DNA of 37,356 nucleotides, taken from an uncultured Helicobacter sp. (GTDB lineage Bacteria > Campylobacterota > Campylobacteria > Campylobacterales > Helicobacteraceae). Where the stretch lies: the NCBI RefSeq assembly GCF_910577135.1, contig NZ_CAJTLL010000017.1, positions 1 to 37,356 on the forward strand, given 5' to 3'. The notes under the pieces are model-generated. The model did no database searches. It was not told the origin of the DNA and was given only the letters and a program-made list of their open reading frames with translations. Shown here one piece after another: positions 33,244 through 37,356 of the stretch. Within the stretch, counting starts at the first letter, position 1. Each line of letters starts with the position of its first letter. The position numbers were made by a program, and so were the translations under genes.

Positions 33244-33893
33244 AACACACATTGCCAAAAGAATGGCAGAGGGTAAGGCTTGGGGATATAGCTTTAAAAA
33301 TTTTTTCAGGCGGAACACCGCAAAGCACAAAGGAAGAATATTATCAAGGAAATATACCTTGGCTCAATACAGGAGAAGTAAAAAATACTAGAATCTACCA
33401 AACAGAAAAATACATTACAGAACTTGGACTTCAAAACTCATCAGCAAAATGGGTAAAAATAGATTCTGTTATAATAGCTTTATATGGTGCTACTGCTGGA
33501 AAAGTTGCTATTAATAAAATACCTCTTACAACCAATCAAGCGTGTTGCAACATAATACTTAATAGTAAAAAGGCTTATTATGAATACATTTACTATGCAA
33601 TTTCTAATGCCTATTTGCATTTATTTTCTCTAGCGTCTGGAACTGCACGTTCAAATTTAAGTGTTTCATTGATAGCCGACTATAAAATCCCCTTACCGCC
33701 TTTAGCGGCACAAAACAATATCGCTAGAATCTTAAGTGTGTTAGATTCTAAAATCGAGCTCAATAACCGCATTAATAAAGAGTTAGAGAATCTTGCCAAA
33801 CTCCTTTACACGCGCTATTTTGTGGAGTTTAACTTCCCTAATGAGCAGGGCAAACCCTATAAATCAAGTGGTGGCGCAATGGTGTATAACTAA
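33240..33893 (+). pseudogene. hsdS: Type I restriction specificity subunit HsdS, N-terminal half
   Basis: HsdS provides DNA target recognition for type I systems. This 217-aa half holds the first target-recognition domain (PKEWQRVRLGDIALKIFSGG, then NIPWLNTGEV and LPPLAAQNNIARILSVLDSK) and the central conserved helix through LAKLLYTRYFVEFNFPNEQG. It ends at TAA 33891, exactly where intact proteins continue MVYN-xx-LKREIP. The same frame goes on with TLKREIPKDWEVE, so one nonsense codon separates the halves. AAAGGA precedes the ATG. A half-subunit can sometimes dimerise and work, but no hsdM or hsdR is in the window. Confidence 0.8.
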
Positions 33894-34508
33894 ACCCTAA
33901 AACGCGAGATTCCCAAAGATTGGGAGGTAGAAAACATCGAAACAAACAGCCTTGCTTCAATCATACAGGCAAAAATTGATACATTTACAGGGGAGAAAAT
34001 ATATCTTCCAACATCAGCAATTCAAAATGATGTGATAGTAGATTTATCTAATACAACTACCTTTGAAACACGAGAATCTAGGGCAAATATGCAGCCAATC
34101 AAAGATTCTGTATGGTTTGCCAAAATGAAAGATAGTAAAAAATATATATATATTTTGGAGATTATTCAAACTCTATATATTCTCTTAATTTTATCGACAG
34201 GAATGTGTGGGCTATCGTGCAAACATAATGCTTTAGAATATATGTGGAATGTTATTAGCTCAAATGAATTTGATGTGATGAAAAATGCTTTTGCTAATGG
34301 TTCAACACAACAGGCAATTAATGAAAAAACTTTAAAACTTATCCCTTTAGTTATTCCAAATGAAAGCGTGCTAGATGATTTTCACGCAAAAACCTACGCT
34401 ATTTATAAGCAAAAATATTTAAACCAGCAAGAATCCCACATATTAAGCAACTATCGCGATTTCTTACTGCCTTTATTAATGAATAATCAAGTAGAGGCTT
34501 TGGGGTGA
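33894..34508 (+). pseudogene. hsdS: Type I restriction specificity subunit HsdS, C-terminal half
   Basis: In frame with 33240-33893 after the TAA. It begins TLKREIPKDWEVENIETNSL, carries the second target-recognition domain with DSVWFAKMKDSKKY, ILSTGMCGLSC and STQQAINEKTLKLIPLVIPN, and ends in the C-terminal conserved helix QESHILSNYRDFLLPLLMNN. The first usable ATG is at 34032 or later, well inside the domain. Around 34142-34200, after an (AT)n run, the hydrophobic residues ILEIIQTLYILLIL look unlike HsdS, so a pair of compensating frameshifts is possible there. Confidence 0.75.
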
Positions 34509-34622
34509 AGATATAATCCCTATCTCAATGGCAAATTAAAATATACCCGGATACTTATCCGCCAAGTTAAAAGCATTCAGGCCTTAAAAGATGAGGAGGA
34601 GTGTTTTATAAATAGTAAATAA
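34509..34622 (+). pseudogene. Probable C-terminal tail of the EcoRI-family methyltransferase
   Basis: The frame after the hsdS stop reads YNPYLNGKLKYTRILIRQVK and ends in TAA at 34620-34622. The pattern INGK-x-x-Y-x-RILIR is how I recall EcoRI-family methylases ending, and these normally sit directly before the nuclease gene. The tail overlaps the presumed ancestral start of the DUF262-HNH gene. The call rests on a short motif. Confidence 0.4.
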
Positions 34623-34651
34623 ACATAGAACCGCATAAAATCAAAGATTTA

Positions 34652-35746
34652 GTGCAAGGCTATAAAAGAGATGAAGCAAGTAGCGAGGTAGTGGCCTTTG
34701 GAGATTCTAAACCCCGCCTGAATATCCGCCCAAAATATCAAAGGGAATTTGTCTATAAAGATAAGCAACAAGAAGCTGTCGTTGATACGATTTTAAAGGG
34801 CTTTCCTTTAAATACTATGTATTGGGTAAAAAATGAAGCAAGTGCTGAATATGAATTTGAAGTGCTAGATGGACGGCAAAGAAGCATTAGTATTTGCGAG
34901 TATTTTATCGGGGAATTTGCTTTTGATGGGCTCAATTTCCATAATCTCCCCACAGACAAACAGGAGGACTTTTTAAACTATGAGCTTAATATTTATCTTT
35001 GCGAGGGCAAGGATAGCGAAAAGCTAGAGTGGTTTAGAGTAATCAATATCGCAGGAGAGAAGCTTACCGAGCAGGAATTACGCAATGCCATTTATGCAAG
35101 TAGGTGGTTAAGCGATGCAAAGCTTAAATTTTCTAAAAATAATTGTTTGTGCGAACAAAAAGCTAAAAAATATTTAAAAGGCTCTAGTATTAGGCAGGAT
35201 TTTTTAGAGACAGCTATTGCTTGGATAGTAGGCAAAAGAGAGGATAAAAAGATTTGTGAATATATGGCAAAAAATGCTAAAGATTCTAAAAATGCTGATG
35301 GATTATGGAGCTATTTTAGTGCGGTGATTGAGTGGGTGGAAATGAAATTTAGCACATACCGCAAAGAAATGCAAGGCTTAGAATGGGGCTTTCTTTATAA
35401 TACTTACAAAGATGAAGAGCTAGATTCTAAAGAATTAGAAGAACGTATTGCAAGGCTTATGCAAGATAGCGAAGTGCAGAGCAAAAAGGGTATTTATGAA
35501 TATGTGCTAAGCGGAAAAGAGAAATTCTTAAATCTAAGAACCTTTGATGAGAATACCAAGCGTGAATTATATGAAAAGCAGGGCGGCAAATGTGCAAATG
35601 CTAAATGCCCACAAAAAGATAAGATTTTTGAGCTTAAAGAAATGGAGGCTGACCATATTATCCCGTGGAGTAATGGCGGCAAAACTATAAAAGAAAATGC
35701 TCAATTATTATGCCGTGAGTGCAATAGAATAAAAAGTGATAGCTAA
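34652..35746 (+). CDS. DUF262 (GmrS-like) / HNH endonuclease, start codon probably lost
   Basis: The N-terminal DUF262 (ParB/sulfiredoxin-like) domain has NIRPKYQREFVYKDKQQEAV, FPLNTMYWV and the signature VLDGRQRSISICEY. The C-terminal HNH nuclease has KCANAKCPQKDK (CxxxxC), EADHIIPWSNGGKT (catalytic His) and LLCRECNRIK. It probably cuts DNA in partnership with the EcoRI-type methylase remnant upstream. The first standard start codon is GTG 34652, but relatives begin MNIEPHKIKxLV..., and here the matching codons INIEPHKIKDLV lie upstream with ATA (34619-34621) in the start position. The domain is otherwise intact over 364 codons. Expression may be low or absent. Confidence 0.75.
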   Translation: MQGYKRDEASSEVVAFGDSKPRLNIRPKYQREFVYKDKQQEAVVDTILKGFPLNTMYWVKNEASAEYEFEVLDGRQRSISICEYFIGEFAFDGLNFHNLPTDKQEDFLNYELNIYLCEGKDSEKLEWFRVINIAGEKLTEQELRNAIYASRWLSDAKLKFSKNNCLCEQKAKKYLKGSSIRQDFLETAIAWIVGKREDKKICEYMAKNAKDSKNADGLWSYFSAVIEWVEMKFSTYRKEMQGLEWGFLYNTYKDEELDSKELEERIARLMQDSEVQSKKGIYEYVLSGKEKFLNLRTFDENTKRELYEKQGGKCANAKCPQKDKIFELKEMEADHIIPWSNGGKTIKENAQLLCRECNRIKSDS

Positions 35747-35753
35747 CTTCATA

Positions 35754-35814
35754 TAGCACTTAAGCATCTTAGGCATAGACTGCGAGGGCATTTTGGTCTC
35801 GATTCTATGTGCTA
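35754..35814. repeat. Nested inverted repeat (TAGCA/TGCTA, CATAG/CTATG, CGAG/CTCG)
   Basis: Three nested arms: 35754-35758 with 35810-35814, 35774-35778 with 35805-35809, and 35783-35786 with 35798-35801, with a 15-base asymmetric bulge. It starts 8 bases after the DUF262-HNH stop and could be a repeat element or RNA 3' structure. Confidence 0.45.
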
Positions 35815-35978
35815 AAAATACTTTAAGGACACAATAGCAAAGATTGTTTCGTCTATTAGCTTTTTGATTGCAAACATTCCTTACATTCACTAATGCTTTT
35901 GTTAAAACAAAAAACAGCAAACAAGATTCTAATTTTGCCTACTCACAAGATAGAATTTCTCTAGCCTATATAATAAGT

Positions 35979-35995
35979 GTGAGGCATATCCTCAC
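35979..35995. repeat. Hairpin GTGAGG-CATAT-CCTCAC
   Basis: A perfect 6-bp stem with 5-base loop; no T-run, function unclear. Confidence 0.4.
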
Positions 35996-36255
35996 TTGTA
36001 TAAAATAAATCGCACGAAGGTTCATAAATATATCACTCACCCTCTTAAAGCGTTGTAGGGGTTGGGGGGGATATATAAGGGGGAGTGAGACATACATTGC
36101 CGAGCCGACTTTGCGCTTGTGCTTTAACACTAGTCCACACTTGCACATTTAAGCTCCTCCCCCTAGAAAAAAAGAACAACATAAAAGAATTTCAAATTGC
36201 AGCAAAATAGTGTTTGTTAAAATATTAAATAGAAACCATTGTTTTTATTTAATAT

Positions 36256-36278
36256 AAAAAGCCTATTTTAAGGGCTTT
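36256..36278 (-). terminator. Intrinsic terminator of the aldo/keto reductase gene
   Basis: On the minus strand AAAGCC and GGCTTT form a 6-bp stem with a 9-base loop followed by a T-run (GGCTTTTT), 25 bases after the stop codon. Confidence 0.65.
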
Positions 36279-36302
36279 GTGATAATTTTGTTATTCAATA
36301 TC

Positions 36303-37226
36303 TCACACGTCCCAGCCAAAGATACTTTTATTGGTATCAAGTGTTTTGATTGCTGCCATATCTGCGCTGGAGAGACTAAAGTCAAAGATATTTAGATTTT
36401 CAGCCATTCTCTCTTTTTTGCTACTTTTTGGAATCACATTAATGCCTCGCTCTATAAGATACCTAAGCCCCACTTGTGCCACAGATTTATTATATTTTTT
36501 GCCGATATTTTTTAATGTTTCATTATTGAAAAAATCCTTTTCACCCTTAGCGAAAGGACTCCATGCCTGCATAATCGTTTTATGCTTTTGCATAGCCTTT
36601 TGCAGCTCCTCACGTTGGAAAAAGACATTGACTTGGACTTGATTTACCGCCGGAATCACCTTCACAGATTTGACAAAGTCTAAATACACTTTCGTATCAA
36701 AGTTTGAAATACCCAAAGCCTTGATTTTACCCTCTTTGTAAAACTCCTCCATCGCCTTATACATTTGCCTTGCCTGTGGGTAGGCGCGATGCAAAAGGAG
36801 TAAATCCACATAATCTAGCTTCAATGCCTTTAGAGAGTTCTCGATACTCTTTTTGGTCGCCTCATAGCTCATATCACTAGAAAGCTTCGTGGTGATAAAA
36901 ATCTCCTCACGTTTAAAACCACTTTTTTTAATCGCATTACCAATTTCAGCCTCATTTTTATACATCTGTGCAGTGTCAAATGCCCTATATCCTACCTTTA
37001 GTGCATCAAGGATTGCCCTCTCGCAGTCCTTACCCAAGAGTGAGTAAGTCCCAAGCCCGATAATAGGCATTTTCACGCCATTATTGAGTGTTTGAATCAT
37101 CACTTCTCCTTTCTTAGCACTATCTGCAAAAAGTGGGGATAGCCCAAAGGCACTTACCCCCGCCATAAGTATTGCAGATTGCTTTAAAAAATCTCGTCTG
37201 CCATTGTAATAGGATAGCTCTTGCAT
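36303..37226 (-). CDS. Tat-exported aldo/keto reductase
   Basis: A 307-aa protein. It begins with a twin-arginine signal (NGRRDFLKQSAILMAGVSAFG), so it should be exported folded with its cofactor. The mature part is an aldo/keto reductase barrel: GLGTYSLLG, the catalytic tetrad Asp/Tyr in FDTAQMYKNE, Lys in ITTKLS and His in LLLLHRAYPQ, GISNFDTKVY, and the NADPH-binding VIPKSSKKERMAENL. Relatives reduce aldehydes and ketones; the periplasmic substrate is unknown, and use of NADPH outside the cytosol requires that the cofactor be loaded before export. AAAGGAGC lies before the ATG. Terminator follows. Confidence 0.88.
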   Translation of the reverse strand: MQELSYYNGRRDFLKQSAILMAGVSAFGLSPLFADSAKKGEVMIQTLNNGVKMPIIGLGTYSLLGKDCERAILDALKVGYRAFDTAQMYKNEAEIGNAIKKSGFKREEIFITTKLSSDMSYEATKKSIENSLKALKLDYVDLLLLHRAYPQARQMYKAMEEFYKEGKIKALGISNFDTKVYLDFVKSVKVIPAVNQVQVNVFFQREELQKAMQKHKTIMQAWSPFAKGEKDFFNNETLKNIGKKYNKSVAQVGLRYLIERGINVIPKSSKKERMAENLNIFDFSLSSADMAAIKTLDTNKSIFGWDV

Positions 37227-37279
37227 ATTTGCTCCTTTGTGAAATATATCATTTAGCTTACTATATCACTTAAAGGTAA

Positions 37280-37356
37280 CTAAAACACATAGCCCAAAAG
37301 TGCGCTTACACCATAATAATAAAGATTATCCGCTTGATTGATAGCTGCTTTAAAAT
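37280..37356 (-). CDS. C-terminal end of a probable outer-membrane protein (continues outside window)
   Basis: The minus-strand frame open to the window edge ends QADNLYYYGVSALLGYVF then TAG. Alternating hydrophobic residues and a terminal phenylalanine are typical of the last beta-strand of outer-membrane barrels recognised by the BAM complex. Only 25 codons are visible. Confidence 0.4.
   Translation of the reverse strand, partial: FKAAINQADNLYYYGVSALLGYVF

Larger units (their letters stand above)
35747..36302. other. Non-coding stretch after the restriction-modification island
   Basis: No credible gene is seen in these 556 bases; short frames (35708-35920 and 35966-36148, both minus) lack ribosome-binding sites and look like translated repeats. 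Contents: a nested inverted repeat at 35754-35814, a GTGAGG-N5-CCTCAC hairpin at 35979-35995, a G-rich patch (GGGGTTGGGGGGG near 36058-36070) on a line with CTCACTCCC-type words resembling the tract beside DUF559, and the aldo/keto reductase terminator. Confidence 0.5.

Noticed and set aside
35708..35920. Leftward 70-codon frame overlapping the DUF262-HNH end
   Set aside because: Overlaps a well-supported gene on the other strand and runs through a nested inverted repeat; no initiation signals.
35966..36148. Leftward 60-codon frame starting MCKCGLVLKHK
   Set aside because: No ribosome-binding site, crosses the G-rich patch and hairpin, and looks like translated repeat sequence.

Overview
This 37.4-kb window looks like the chromosome of an enterohepatic-type Helicobacter (Campylobacterota). 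The DNA is AT-rich, GATTCT/AGAATC words are very frequent, and promoters resemble extended -10 TGnTATAAT boxes. Several neighbourhoods match my recollection of H. pylori gene order: atpE-pnp-phosphoribosyltransferase-lptD-RDD-purD (HP1212 to HP1218 area), a Wzk/PglK flippase, and flhA next to a DHH phosphoesterase (HP1041/HP1042). A metA plus metY route to homocysteine, which H. pylori lacks, points away from gastric species. I cannot name the species from sequence alone.

Layout. 1-2604: two paralogous pentapeptide-repeat/membrane genes, the first cut by the window edge and the second broken by two in-frame stops. 2588-5033: NhaC-type antiporter, two tRNA-Leu genes, a repeat-bearing spacer and atpE. 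5131-11871: a leftward, tightly overlapped operon purD-RDD-lptD-PRTase-pnp. 11872-12350: a divergent intergenic region holding two copies of an ATTACA-N3-TGTAAT palindrome in front of a rightward sulfur operon (metY, exported cyclase-family protein, metA; 12351-15405). 15400-32818: an almost unbroken leftward series: flhA, DHH phosphoesterase, small acidic protein, purN, NapA-type antiporter, Na+-dependent transporter, a 1373-aa restriction-modification enzyme, YejA-like binding protein, then wzk-AAA ATPase and a methyltransferase with a G11 tract. 32960-35746: a decayed restriction-modification island. 35747-37356: a structured non-coding stretch, a Tat-exported aldo/keto reductase and the last 25 codons of a probable outer-membrane protein.

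The most interesting content is layered decay and invasion of restriction-modification genes. (i) The 1373-aa type ISP/IIG-like enzyme carries a 97-bp palindromic repeat read in frame, and a complete DUF559 (Vsr-like) nuclease module preceded by GC-rich hairpins, also in frame. (ii) An EcoRI-family adenine methyltransferase survives only as an N-terminal piece and a probable C-terminal tail, with an hsdS cassette between them. The adjacent DUF262-HNH nuclease has an ATA where its start codon should be, explainable by a single G-to-A change in an ancestral ATGA stop/start overlap. (iii) hsdS itself has an in-frame TAA. (iv) A surface-type methyltransferase is switched OFF by a G11 tract and would be ON at G10.

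Functionally the window combines envelope biogenesis (LptD, Wzk, probable glycan methylation), purine synthesis (PurD, PurN), RNA turnover (PNPase), ion and peptide transport, methionine synthesis by direct sulfhydrylation and flagellar export.
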